From assembly GCF_020623625.1 (NCBI RefSeq), contig NC_060202.1:1739501-1803500 (forward strand): a DNA stretch of 64,000 nt. The letters run 5' to 3'. This stretch comes from Saccharomycodes ludwigii. Lineage: Eukaryota > Ascomycota > Saccharomycetes > Saccharomycodales > Saccharomycodaceae. Each line of letters opens with the position of its first letter. Position 1 is the stretch's first letter. Positions 10,435 through 19,791 of the stretch are shown here, piece after piece. The notes beneath the pieces were generated by a model. It did no database searches, was not told the origin of the DNA, and worked only from the letters and a program-made list of their open reading frames with translations. The translations under genes were made by a program, and so were the position numbers.

Positions 10435-10454
10435 CGTACATCGGTCGATGTACG
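10435..10454. terminator. Near-perfect palindrome downstream of the U1 Sm site
   Basis: CGTACATCG (10435-10443) and CGATGTACG (10446-10454) are perfect reverse complements separated by two bases, or an 8-bp stem closing a GGTC tetraloop. It lies about 80 bases after the U1 Sm site and about 90 bases past the AIM6 stop. In yeast, U1 precursors are trimmed after cleavage of a 3' hairpin by Rnt1; a hairpin here could serve that role, though the loop is not the canonical AGNN. It could equally be a 3'-end signal for AIM6. Confidence 0.4.
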
Positions 10455-10543
10455 TAAAGTAGAGAGAGAAAAATATGTGTATATATTACTTGTATTGTCT
10501 AATTATAACATTTTATATTATACAAACAAATTGTACAGTCGAT

Positions 10544-11857
10544 TTAAAATGCAATTATGGCGTCTAGATCATTAGTGTTTAAAAAGTTCGAGTTTAGTTC
10601 GTTGTATTGTTGTTTCCATAATGTGTTTCTGATGTGAATGGGCCACTCAGGAACACCCCAGATCCTTGTTTCTAAATTTACCTCATGCGCAATATTTATT
10701 TTGTTTTTAATACATCTAATTTCGAAATGGGCCATCTCTCTCGGGTAGAAAGGCAACTTGCGTATGCCGCTGTAACTTTCATAATCTTCACTATTGCTGT
10801 AACAAGATGCAATTAGTTTGGACATTGAAGAGGATGTAATCAATACAGCGTCCCTTTTTTCTTTTAATATTTGGATGGCGGCCTCTTTGGAAGTGAAATC
10901 ATCAAAGTCAATGTCAAAGAAAATATATGGTTTCAACATTTCATCTTCATGTCCATGAAGATCGGGATAATTACCCGTCAATATAATAGTTATTGGCTTC
11001 CAAACTATGGTATTTTCTATTGTGCCATCATTTGACGGTGTCCCACGGCGATAAGTTAAATAGCGAGATATAGTAGATAAATGGGATTCAACTAAAACAT
11101 TATACGTTTTTACAGAATCTTCCGATTTAAAATCGATAAATAGGAAAGTTGTGGTTTCTGGACTGTTGTAAAACATTCCATATGTTACATTGTTATCGTG
11201 GTTGATTTCATTTAACATATATACCATGGGGTCTAAATATAGCTTCTTTAAATTTTTGTGTTCTGGATTCAAGTATAGATTATTATGGCCGACGGCCAAT
11301 GTAGTATTATCATAGTCTTCCACCAACCAGACATCAGCTTCCACACTGTTTACTCCATGTAACAATGCATCAAATAAGGGCAATGCTCTCCAATAATCGT
11401 TATGAGAATGGACTGAGTTCAATGGGTCTACATCTCTAGTCAACACCTCTATCATAGATTGAGTGTCTAACTTGTTAGATAATATAAATTTCCAGAATAG
11501 ATCATAATAGGAAGATACTACAACTTTATTACTACTTGCATTTGTAGTATTCCCTTGATTATAATTGTTATTGTAAGGGTGGAAATGTTTTGGAATATGT
11601 TTGTTTAGATAATCCAAATTGTCATTGAAATACCGCAACAACTTAATACCAGACAATCCTCCAATAATGGGCTGGATTTTAGTCGAATCCTCCAGACTGA
11701 CATTAATATCATCATCGTTCCACCAACCGTCATTAATTTCCTTCCAAAAACCTTTACCACTATTATTATCGGTAGAGAACACTAGAAGTATATAATAGAA
11801 ACAGAGAAGGAGAAACACACTACTTACCACTTTGGAGTAAGTTACTGATTTTAACAT
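10544..11857 (-). CDS. AIM6: Aim6-like membrane-anchored protein with PLC-like phosphodiesterase fold
   Basis: 437 residues, somewhat longer than S. cerevisiae Aim6 (about 390). The function of Aim6 is not established beyond altered inheritance of mitochondria in the mutant. Seen here: one N-terminal hydrophobic segment (about 10-28), which reads as a signal anchor or signal peptide; a variable Asn-rich linker (about 95-112); then the conserved phosphodiesterase-like core with VHSHNDYW (149-156), EADVW (173-177), GHN (190-192), and later a DFKSED motif. These His, Glu and Asp residues sit as in glycerophosphodiester phosphodiesterase-type TIM barrels. It is divergent from GUD1, as YDL237W and YDL238C are in S. 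cerevisiae. Confidence 0.9.
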   Translation of the reverse strand: MLKSVTYSKVVSSVFLLLCFYYILLVFSTDNNSGKGFWKEINDGWWNDDDINVSLEDSTKIQPIIGGLSGIKLLRYFNDNLDYLNKHIPKHFHPYNNNYNQGNTTNASSNKVVVSSYYDLFWKFILSNKLDTQSMIEVLTRDVDPLNSVHSHNDYWRALPLFDALLHGVNSVEADVWLVEDYDNTTLAVGHNNLYLNPEHKNLKKLYLDPMVYMLNEINHDNNVTYGMFYNSPETTTFLFIDFKSEDSVKTYNVLVESHLSTISRYLTYRRGTPSNDGTIENTIVWKPITIILTGNYPDLHGHEDEMLKPYIFFDIDFDDFTSKEAAIQILKEKRDAVLITSSSMSKLIASCYSNSEDYESYSGIRKLPFYPREMAHFEIRCIKNKINIAHEVNLETRIWGVPEWPIHIRNTLWKQQYNELNSNFLNTNDLDAIIAF

Positions 11858-11967
11858 AATTTTTTGTTTTTTTCTTTGATTGGACTGGCTATTTTTTTTT
11901 TTAATTTTTTTGTAGATCTTGGCTTTTAGTTTGTAGCAGTATTGCCTAAACCTCGAAGGATTTTGTT

Positions 11968-11998
<31 letters not shown>

Positions 11999-12586
11999 AC
12001 GAAAAAAAGGAGTAAGATTATTCTTCGTTGGGTGATCGACTCAAAAAGGCGAATTTTTTCTATTGTATTGCATGCGTCGGAATATCCGTGTGTTCCGAGC
12101 ATTGCGGATGGATATTCGGAATATCCGAATTCATTATTAAGCTGCTGATAAGAAACTTTACACTTTTATAATATATAAATATATTTTTACCTTTTTGGTG
12201 CTTGAGAATCTTCATATCTCATCTATCTCCTTTTTTTTCTTTGTTTTTGTTTTTGTTAAATCACTCCAATTCTATTTTTATTATCCCTGATAAGATAATG
12301 TTTCTTTAAGAGAAAAACAAAATCAATAATAATAATGATGTATAAAAAATAATTAAATATTATTAACTTGTTATATTACAAAAAGTATATAAATGAAAAA
12401 CTACTATTTCAATTTGATTCATTATAAATTCCCTCCTCTTTACTACCCTCATTAGTAAACTTTTAAAAACGTATTATTTCTATTCTTATATTCCTTTTAC
12501 TTCTGTTAGTCGCTTTATTGGTATCAAAAATAAAAATATATACACACACACATATATATATATATATAAAAGCAATAAGAAACAAA
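11858..12586. promoter_or_regulatory. Divergent AIM6/GUD1 promoter with two CGG-N5-CCG sites
   Basis: The gap holds two identical CGGAATATCCG sites at 12078-12088 and 12117-12127, 39 bp apart start to start, with a CCGAGCATTGCGG block between them. The second is TTCGG-N5-CCGAA. Paired CGG half-sites are the usual target of fungal Zn2Cys6 regulators. The rest is an A run (11970-11993, where A-runs are broken once), AT-rich sequence and an alternating CA/TA stretch at 12540-12568 just before GUD1. Confidence 0.5.
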
Positions 12587-14047
12587 ATGACTATTAAAAA
12601 ACTTGTATTATTTTGTGGCACTTTTGTCGATACCCCCGAGTTGGGGACTTTAAGAGTAAGAATAAACACCACCATTGGTGTATCCCTTATGATCGGCAAC
12701 AATAACAATCATAAAAAAGGAGAGATAAAATTTATTCGAGAAAATTCACCTAATTATGATATAAACCCCATTTTAGATGCCTTAGAATATGATCCTACTT
12801 TACATACGTCTGAGATTGAAGTAATAAATTTACAACCTGGCACTGACTGGTTGAATGGTACAAGATTTTATTTCCCTGGATTTATTGACACACATTGCCA
12901 TGCTAGTCAATACCCCAACTCAGGTATTTTTGGGTCTTCCACTTTATTAGATTGGTTGGAGAAGTACACCTTCCCATTAGAAGCATCTTTAAAAGAGTAT
13001 AAACTGGCTTTTAATGTTTATAGTAAAGCCGTACAGAGAACTATTACCAATGGTACTACATGTTGTTCCTATTATGCTACAATAGATCCCAATTCCACTA
13101 ATTTATTGGCCGATATTTGCAATCGTCTAGGTCAACGTGCATTTATCGGAAAAGTTTGTATGGATCGAAATTGTCCTTCATACTATAAAGAACACAATGT
13201 ACAGGAATGTATGGACAATATGGATATTGTATTGAATCACATTTCCGATGAAATTCAAAATGATAGAATAAAACCTATCATAACACCAAGATTTGCTCCA
13301 ACTTGCTCTCAGGAAATGTTAACCTATTTGGGCGAACTTGTTAAAAAACACCGTTTGCATGTTCAGACCCATTTGTCAGAGAATGTCGAGGAGGTAAAAT
13401 GGGTTCTTCAATTGTTTCCAGATTGCAAAACCTATACTGATGTTTATCAAAAATTTGGATTATTGTCTGAGAAAACAGTTTTGGCTCATTGTATACACTT
13501 GTCTGAGCCAGAGTTAAAAGTTTTGCGAGAAACAGGCAGCGGTGTATCGCACTGTCCTATAAGTAACAGTTCAATTACTTCAGGCGAGTGTAGGGTACGC
13601 TGGCTTTTAGATAATGGCATTGATGTCAGTTTAGGTACTGATATTTCTGGTGGATTCAGTAGTAGTATTCTAAATACCGCAAGACAAGCACATTTAGTGT
13701 CAAGACATGTAGCTATGAAACAAAAAGAAAATAAGGATTATTATAAACTAAACGTGAACGAATGTTTATACATAGCAACAATGGGCGGCGCCAAAGTGTT
13801 GGATTTGCAGGACGCTATCGGTAGTTTTGACGTTGGCAAGCAGTTTGATGCGCAGCTAGTTGATTTAAATACCATAGGATCAAATGTTGATGTTTTTGAG
13901 TGGCAACTAACAGATCTAAATGACCGCAACAATGAGAAAAAAAATATGGAGCTTTTTCATGATATTATAGCCAAATGGTTTTTCAATGGTGATAGGTTTA
14001 ATACAGCTAGAGTTTGGGTTTCAGGTCAATTAATACATAGTATATAA
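12587..14047 (+). CDS. GUD1: Guanine deaminase
   Basis: 486 residues from the ATG at 12587, matching the roughly 489 of S. cerevisiae Gud1. The frame is open 23 codons further up but without another ATG, and MTIKKLVLFCGT is the usual family start. The enzyme hydrolyses guanine to xanthine and ammonia in purine salvage. It belongs to the amidohydrolase superfamily: zinc ligands H103 and H105 in FIDTHCH, H262 in QTHLSE, H301 in LAHC and D352 in LGTDISGG are all present. The 3' end is only 47 bases from the convergent SSU72 end. S. cerevisiae has this gene on chromosome IV next to AIM6. Confidence 0.95.
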   Translation: MTIKKLVLFCGTFVDTPELGTLRVRINTTIGVSLMIGNNNNHKKGEIKFIRENSPNYDINPILDALEYDPTLHTSEIEVINLQPGTDWLNGTRFYFPGFIDTHCHASQYPNSGIFGSSTLLDWLEKYTFPLEASLKEYKLAFNVYSKAVQRTITNGTTCCSYYATIDPNSTNLLADICNRLGQRAFIGKVCMDRNCPSYYKEHNVQECMDNMDIVLNHISDEIQNDRIKPIITPRFAPTCSQEMLTYLGELVKKHRLHVQTHLSENVEEVKWVLQLFPDCKTYTDVYQKFGLLSEKTVLAHCIHLSEPELKVLRETGSGVSHCPISNSSITSGECRVRWLLDNGIDVSLGTDISGGFSSSILNTARQAHLVSRHVAMKQKENKDYYKLNVNECLYIATMGGAKVLDLQDAIGSFDVGKQFDAQLVDLNTIGSNVDVFEWQLTDLNDRNNEKKNMELFHDIIAKWFFNGDRFNTARVWVSGQLIHSI

Positions 14048-14094
14048 CGTTTTTTATTATTTATTGTGTGTAAACAAGTGTAAACAGAAAAATT

Positions 14095-14703
14095 TTAATA
14101 ATATGCAGTAGAATATGATATAGGCAAAGTTGGGTAACTTTCCTGCCATTTGGCTAAAACAGCAATTAGATTATCTTCATAGTTGTAAGGGTGTTTTTCA
14201 ATAAGTTTTGTTATTTTATCTGCTAATGCAAGTATGCTTTTTGCACCTATTTGTGCATTTTCGTGGTCATCCTTTATATCCACATTAATAATGTGCACGA
14301 CTTTATCCATCTTCCCACCTCTGTTCATTAAATCTTCAATAACCGCATCAAAGCACCTTTCTTCACAGGTGAAAACAAAATCAAATTGTCTGTTATGCTC
14401 TAATTGCCATTTTTCTGGTGCCTTTTTTAAGTGACGATTCCTATCCAACATTTCTAATAAGCCGTTCCTCTTATATCTTTCTGGGGACTGTTTTAGTAAA
14501 TCATTATATATATTATCATATGGGGTTCCAAATTGATACACGTTTGGTTTATCAATAGATAAACCCGGTAGTCTAACTGCACTACCGGTACCAAAGGAGC
14601 TCACATTATAACCTGCTTCTTTTAAGACTTTATGTGCTTCCATTGATCTATTGTTATTTGAAGCACACACGGTGCAGTAGCTAAAATCTTGTTTTGGATT
14701 CAT
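14095..14703 (-). CDS. SSU72: RNA polymerase II CTD phosphatase Ssu72
   Basis: 202 residues, against about 206 in S. cerevisiae. Ssu72 is a component of the cleavage and polyadenylation factor and removes phosphate from Ser5 and Ser7 of the Pol II C-terminal domain. It has the low-molecular-weight phosphatase-like loop C13-ASNNN-R19-S20 (CX5RS) near the N terminus and a conserved acidic segment [14 protein letters not shown] late in the protein. The ATG at 14703 gives the usual short N terminus before the P loop. A perfect GTCCGAA-N7-TTCGGAC element lies about 205 bases upstream. Order with ATG4 and SQS1 matches YNL222W. Confidence 0.97.
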   Translation of the reverse strand: MNPKQDFSYCTVCASNNNRSMEAHKVLKEAGYNVSSFGTGSAVRLPGLSIDKPNVYQFGTPYDNIYNDLLKQSPERYKRNGLLEMLDRNRHLKKAPEKWQLEHNRQFDFVFTCEERCFDAVIEDLMNRGGKMDKVVHIINVDIKDDHENAQIGAKSILALADKITKLIEKHPYNYEDNLIAVLAKWQESYPTLPISYSTAYY

Positions 14704-15089
14704 TTTTTAATTAGTATTTTTGAAAAAGGGAAAGATCTTTTCATATATTTAACTTGAATTTTTCCTTTTGAGTTGTATTTATCTTTTAATCATGAATGTG
14801 TTGTATAAGAAGTTATTTCAACATACTTTTGTCTAATTATGCATTTTAGCATTTTTTTTTTTTTTTTTTTTTTCCATCTTAATACAGTTTTTGTATTTTT
14901 ATTTGAAGTCCGAACCTGCTATTCGGACAACTATATTAAGAAACAGGGCCTAAATAAGGAAAATTGACAATCGGTTCAATCCCCCCCCTCACCAAGATGA
15001 ATTTTTATAACTAAATTTTCACCCGTTTTTAATTTGAAAAAAAAAAAAAAAAAAAAAAAAAATTGAAAATCCCAAACATAACTACAAAA
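14704..15089. promoter_or_regulatory. SSU72 promoter region / ATG4 3' region
   Basis: Holds a perfect 7-bp inverted repeat GTCCGAA (14908-14914) and TTCGGAC (14922-14928) with a seven-base spacer, a run of nine C at 14981-14989, a T run near 14853-14873 and an A run of about 24 at 15038-15061. No gene is seen. A GGTTCAATCC at about 14972 resembles a tRNA T arm but has no pairing stem. Confidence 0.5.
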
Positions 15090-16706
15090 TTACTTATATA
15101 TAGTAACTGTATCTTGTTCGCATAGAACATTTTCTTCTTCCGCTGCATTATCAAAACTTTGACTTTCATCGTTGTCGTCTAATATAACAATCTTTTGGTT
15201 TTTGCAATTAATTTTTTGGAAATCTTCTTCAATATCATCACCGTTCTTGCTGGGTTGTTTTTTATTTTTGAGCGAAAAAATCAATCCAACATCGACATAA
15301 TCGTCTGATGTTTCAAAATAGTTATTCTGAGCAACCCTAGTATTAACATCAACCAAGGAGCTTGTGTCGGTTTGTAAACCTTTTTTATTTGAATCATTCT
15401 CTGCTTCTACACTTTTGGTCCTTGCATCTTCCTCATGATCACAGACAAAACTAGTGTCCTCACTATTTTCCTCAATTACAAAAGATGCATCTTCTATATG
15501 TTTCCTACTTGTTATTTGCACGAGGTTTGATCCAGCCATTTGTTCCTGGAAAATTTGCCAACTTTCTTTTCCTTGGATAATAAAACCTAACATCATCGAG
15601 GGATCTACTTGAGACAAATGTATCTTATTGAATTTTTCGCCATGTGCGCTTTCCGCAAACGAAACAGCGTTAACACAAGCCTCTTGTGGATTATGTGGGT
15701 CCAAATATAACAAGTAGTCTTCTTCAACCCCAAAAAAATAATAGGAAGAAGATGGTCTTCCACCTGATATACCTACCGAAATATTTTCCAGAGACAATAT
15801 CCTTTTGATTTCATTCCAATAACATTTATTAATTTCATTGATGCCTAATCTAACGCAACACAATATCAACATTGTTTTTGTATTGCCATTATTGTACGTC
15901 TCTGGATGATTTTTAAAAAAAGACTCTATATCTTCTACATATATTGTAGCACTATCCGTCGATATCAAGCAGTAATCTATTCCAGAATTAGGGAAATCAC
16001 AGATTAGTTTGTGAATGCTTCTGGCAGTGGCACTAGGGCTAAACCATTCACCAGGCTTTTTTTTTGATAGTAGCCATCCAACACGAACAAAATTTTGAAT
16101 TGAAAATGGGTTTTCCAGCCGATCATTAAACCACGATAATATCTCATTCTCCTTGTTCTTTCTTTTTTCGTCATTACCATTACGTCTATAATCCCTCCCT
16201 AAATGAATGATTTGTAACGCGTTAGCCAACAAGCTTTGGCCTGTTCTAATCATACATCCCCAACCAATATCTGTAGTAAAAGATCCGTTGTTTACTAAAA
16301 TGTTGTTATACAATACCATAGGACCGCCTCTAAGTAAAACAGCCAATGCATGGTGATCTTCTTGGCCAGTTATTTTTTTTATGGGCTCAAATTCTGTCCT
16401 ATAAGTGAAGTTTATCCTGGAATGTATATCACCTAAAACTTCTGTATTGTATTCTGTTTGCTGGAATGAATAAACAAGATAATCATACATTTTACTTATT
16501 ACATTAGTCTCATCATAGGAATCATTATTAACATTATTAGCAGGGTTATTGTATATTTCTTGGTTCTTATACATTTTGTATTTTGAACCTAATATATATA
16601 AACTATCGTTATTTATGTTACAATCTGTATCTTTGGTTTTTTTCATTAAGTCATTATTATCATCAGTGTTGATGTTACTGGTACCGGTATTATTCTTATC
16701 AACCAT
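15090..16706 (-). CDS. ATG4: Atg4 cysteine protease (Atg8-processing)
   Basis: 538 residues, versus about 494 in S. cerevisiae; the difference is mainly in variable acidic and Asn-rich ends. Atg4 trims the C terminus of Atg8 before lipidation and later frees Atg8 from phosphatidylethanolamine, in the cytosol. The catalytic triad is intact: C151 in DIGWGCMIRTGQ, and D336 and H338 in LDPHNPQ. The regulatory-looking FFGVEEDYLLYLDPHN block precedes it. The N-terminal 70 residues and the last 140 are low complexity. ATG4 and ATG2, both autophagy genes, share this window but are 33 kb apart, so they are not co-transcribed. Context matches YNL223W. Confidence 0.96.
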   Translation of the reverse strand: MVDKNNTGTSNINTDDNNDLMKKTKDTDCNINNDSLYILGSKYKMYKNQEIYNNPANNVNNDSYDETNVISKMYDYLVYSFQQTEYNTEVLGDIHSRINFTYRTEFEPIKKITGQEDHHALAVLLRGGPMVLYNNILVNNGSFTTDIGWGCMIRTGQSLLANALQIIHLGRDYRRNGNDEKRKNKENEILSWFNDRLENPFSIQNFVRVGWLLSKKKPGEWFSPSATARSIHKLICDFPNSGIDYCLISTDSATIYVEDIESFFKNHPETYNNGNTKTMLILCCVRLGINEINKCYWNEIKRILSLENISVGISGGRPSSSYYFFGVEEDYLLYLDPHNPQEACVNAVSFAESAHGEKFNKIHLSQVDPSMMLGFIIQGKESWQIFQEQMAGSNLVQITSRKHIEDASFVIEENSEDTSFVCDHEEDARTKSVEAENDSNKKGLQTDTSSLVDVNTRVAQNNYFETSDDYVDVGLIFSLKNKKQPSKNGDDIEEDFQKINCKNQKIVILDDNDESQSFDNAAEEENVLCEQDTVTIYK

Positions 16707-17386
16707 TTTTTCTTTTTTTCTTTTTTTCTTTTTTGTTATCCTACAACACTGTTAGTAAACTACTATGTAAATCTTATCTGATTATGATATTTTTTGAAAT
16801 TAGGAGGTGTATAATAGATTAGAAAAAGTCAATATTAGTTATTCTGTTGTTCAGATTTTTTACATTAATTTGAAAATAACTAATAATATGAATTGATTGG
16901 TAATATTTTTGACCCTTTGTAAGTTATTTCATTAATTCTCCATCGCTGACTTTTCGTTTTATTCGCGCCTCCCCCTTAAACTTTTTTTTAATTTTTAATT
17001 TTTAATTTTTTTTTCTTGCTCCTTAAAAAAAAAAAATACAAAAAAAAAAAAAAAAAACAGTGTAAAATACGGACCTATTTTTAAGAATCGGATAAATGAC
17101 TTCCGGACATCGGTTTATTTTTTATTCCATTTCCCGAGATCCATTTTATCCGCTCTAGGAAAAAAGATTCATCCGAGAAAGTATAATGAGAAAAAAAAGA
17201 AAGGATCTGATATTAAAAAAACGTCGATCTTTCATTGCTTTCTTTTTTTCCATAATTACCTTTTTTCCCTGAAAAAAAAAAAAAAAAAAACACCATAGCA
17301 ACAACCTTATTTTGATTTTAATTCAGTCCAGGTAATATATCTAAAATTGGTAAAACAGTGTAGAAAGAAACATCACATATTCAAAA
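16707..17386. promoter_or_regulatory. Divergent ATG4/SQS1 promoter region
   Basis: Contains the densest cluster of TCCGA-like elements in the window: CGGAC (17070-17074), ATCGGATAA (17087-17095), TTCCGGACATCGG (17101-17113), TTATCCG (17146-17152) and ATCCGAG (17171-17177), with A tracts on both sides (17031-17057, 17272-17290). A GTTAGTA at 16751-16757 is a possible branch-point complement but has no matching 5' splice site. No gene is seen. Confidence 0.5.
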
Positions 17387-19621
17387 ATGTATAAAAAAAA
17401 TACTAAAGGTAGAAGAAAAAGAGGTACTGGAGCTAGAGGCGGTAGAGGTAGAGGAAAGTTTAATTATAATCAACAGTCACATTTCAACAAAAAACCAAGG
17501 TCAGATGGAAATGCAGCTGACGATTTTTTACCTCTAGTTGGCGGTGGTGATTTATCTAATCCAAATGCAATTTCAGATCTTTACTTTGGGAATATAAATT
17601 CGGCACCAAATTCAATGAAAATGGCCGCATTAGGCAGGAGAAGGTATAAATCAGGACAATTTCCCAATAGCGATGAAGACATGAACACAAAAAATCTTCC
17701 TTTAAGAAAAAGACCTATGATTTTTGTTAAATCTAAAGAAATATATGATCCCTCAAAAGATTTGATTGATTTATTAATAACAAAAAACAATGCAAAGAAT
17801 AATTACCAAGGAACTCTAGAAACTAAACCAAACGATGCTGTTGAATCGCAAGCAACAAACCAAGTTGTTGATAAACTGGAGGTTGTAGAAAACGGCGAAG
17901 ATGGAAGAAACACTGACAAAAACAAAGATGAAAAATACAGTTCAGATGAGAACGAAGAGCTACTGGAAGAATATGATAACACTTCCTCTTCAGATGGGTA
18001 CGTTTCAGGAGAAGATCTCTATAATTATGACATAGATCATGAGAATGAAAATATTTTGCCTCAAGAAAACATATTTTTCGTTGATGGACAGGGTACGAAT
18101 ATCAATATAGAAAACATACCCGAAACCATAGTAGGAGATGAAAATGAAAAAATAAAGAATACCGAGTTTCAAGATACACTTAAAATTGGGAAAGTCCAAT
18201 TAAATTTAGTTGAAAATGGTGAGGATGTAGAACTTATACCTTTTAAGAAGAAAATTAATATCAATAACGAAAAAAAAATTGATTTAGACACTAAAATGAA
18301 TAGATTAAATATAAACGAGTTTTTTGATAAAGATGAGAAATCAAAAACTCAGAAAGATACTGAATACAATAATACTACACCTAAAAGCGAAAACGAAAAC
18401 GAAAACGATGAACCTGAATTTGGGTTTTTAGATGCAGATTTTGTTGCCAATTCTTCTGAGATAGAAATAACAAACATAGCATTGGGTGGCGACTTTCAAA
18501 ACAATATGTACTACACGAAATCTTTCAAATATTTTGGCAATTATAATTTCCATTGGGTGGACACAGATGTTGTGGAAGATATATTAGGAGAATTGGGATT
18601 ACCTGAAGAAAGATATGCCTCTTATTTTGGATTCATTAAAGATAAATTAGTTAAACCTGAGGAAGAACCCCAGCCAACTTATTCCGATGTTTACATTTCA
18701 GAAAGTGGAGATGAATATGATAACAGTGAGTATTTTGTTAATAGAAACTTTGATTATATTCCATCAGATCACGAAGAGGAAATGTACTCAAAAGAGATTA
18801 CCGATGATATGAGAGAAGGATTGGAGGATCTAATCTCTTATAGTACTGCTTATGAGGGAGACAGGAATATGGAATATGAATCCCATAGTATAGCAACTAA
18901 GGGGAAGGGGAAAAACAGGAAACTTTTTTTTGACAATAATTCAGACATGGACGACGAACAAAGATTAATTTTGCAATCAAAATTTTCCTTAAGATTAGAC
19001 CGCAAGGCCACCAAAAGAAAGACAAAAATAGACTATCTCAACGAAGAACATATAAATTCTACGGATTTATTACTCAAATACCCATATGGTATGCATGTAG
19101 AAAATATTAAGGATGAATTCAAAAGCTATCTTAGTAGACCTAATCAAGAATTTTTGGTATTTCCACCTTTTGATTCGCATGGAAATCAAACTATTGTTAA
19201 ATTTTCGAAACATTTTAATACAAAGGCGCAGACAAGAAGAAAGGGAAAATCAAGTAGTGTAACTGTTCACAAAAGTAAAAAAACAAACAGGAAATCACCC
19301 AATTACGGGTTGATAGATCAACTATGCAGACAAAGAAGGGTTTTTATGAGATCTGATACAAGGGATCCGTCATTAGCAGCCCAAGACATAGACGATGAAA
19401 ATCCTAAAAAGCACAAGTATCATGTTAGAGAGGGGGAAATCATTGGTGAAAATGCCCCAGAGATTTCTCACGACAACATTGGGCGTAGACTATTAGAAAA
19501 ATTGGGCTGGAAGCATGGCGAAGGTCTTGGTATTCATGGCAATAAAGGTATTGTTGTACCGTTGCAAGTAACCGTGAAAAAAACCAAGAAGGGGTTAGGT
19601 CATGCTACAAAAGAACCTTAA
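17387..19621 (+). CDS. SQS1: Sqs1/Pfa1-type G-patch protein
   Basis: 744 residues, against about 767 in S. cerevisiae. Sqs1 (Pfa1) activates the DEAH helicase Prp43 in ribosome biogenesis and was isolated as a factor affecting splicing. The N terminus is Arg/Gly-rich (RGGRGRG, about residues 15-23). The middle is long and acidic. A conserved segment around 580-660, with LSRPNQEFLVFPPFDSHG and the YGLIDQLCRQRRVFMR stretch, is consistent with the R3H region. The G patch is at the C terminus (about 690-740): GRRLLEKLGWKHGEGLG and KGLGH. The ATG at 17387 opens straight into a basic region. Convergent with CNM67; matches YNL224C. Confidence 0.94.
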   Translation: MYKKNTKGRRKRGTGARGGRGRGKFNYNQQSHFNKKPRSDGNAADDFLPLVGGGDLSNPNAISDLYFGNINSAPNSMKMAALGRRRYKSGQFPNSDEDMNTKNLPLRKRPMIFVKSKEIYDPSKDLIDLLITKNNAKNNYQGTLETKPNDAVESQATNQVVDKLEVVENGEDGRNTDKNKDEKYSSDENEELLEEYDNTSSSDGYVSGEDLYNYDIDHENENILPQENIFFVDGQGTNINIENIPETIVGDENEKIKNTEFQDTLKIGKVQLNLVENGEDVELIPFKKKININNEKKIDLDTKMNRLNINEFFDKDEKSKTQKDTEYNNTTPKSENENENDEPEFGFLDADFVANSSEIEITNIALGGDFQNNMYYTKSFKYFGNYNFHWVDTDVVEDILGELGLPEERYASYFGFIKDKLVKPEEEPQPTYSDVYISESGDEYDNSEYFVNRNFDYIPSDHEEEMYSKEITDDMREGLEDLISYSTAYEGDRNMEYESHSIATKGKGKNRKLFFDNNSDMDDEQRLILQSKFSLRLDRKATKRKTKIDYLNEEHINSTDLLLKYPYGMHVENIKDEFKSYLSRPNQEFLVFPPFDSHGNQTIVKFSKHFNTKAQTRRKGKSSSVTVHKSKKTNRKSPNYGLIDQLCRQRRVFMRSDTRDPSLAAQDIDDENPKKHKYHVREGEIIGENAPEISHDNIGRRLLEKLGWKHGEGLGIHGNKGIVVPLQVTVKKTKKGLGHATKEP

Positions 19622-19739
19622 AGGTGGTAATTAACATAAATATATAAAGATAATTAACCAAAAGAAAATAAAAGAAAAGAAAAAAAGTATGTACTAGTGT
19701 CGGTACATAAATATATATATATATTATGTATATATAAGG

Positions 19740-19789
<50 letters not shown>
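19740..19789. repeat. A50 homopolymer at the SQS1/CNM67 3' junction
   Basis: An uninterrupted run of 50 A on the plus strand. The CNM67 stop codon (TAG) occupies 19790-19792, so in CNM67 mRNA sense the stop is followed directly by 50 T. A (TA)n stretch lies just before it at about 19710-19735. Confidence 0.9.

Positions 19790-19791
<2 letters not shown>

Noticed and set aside
14965-14990. tRNA-like GGTTCAATCC
   Set aside because: Flanking bases do not form a T stem and no A box, anticodon arm or acceptor stem is present.
16751-16757. TACTAAC on the minus strand before ATG4, possible leader intron
   Set aside because: No GTATGT or GTAAGT 5' splice site found upstream on that strand.
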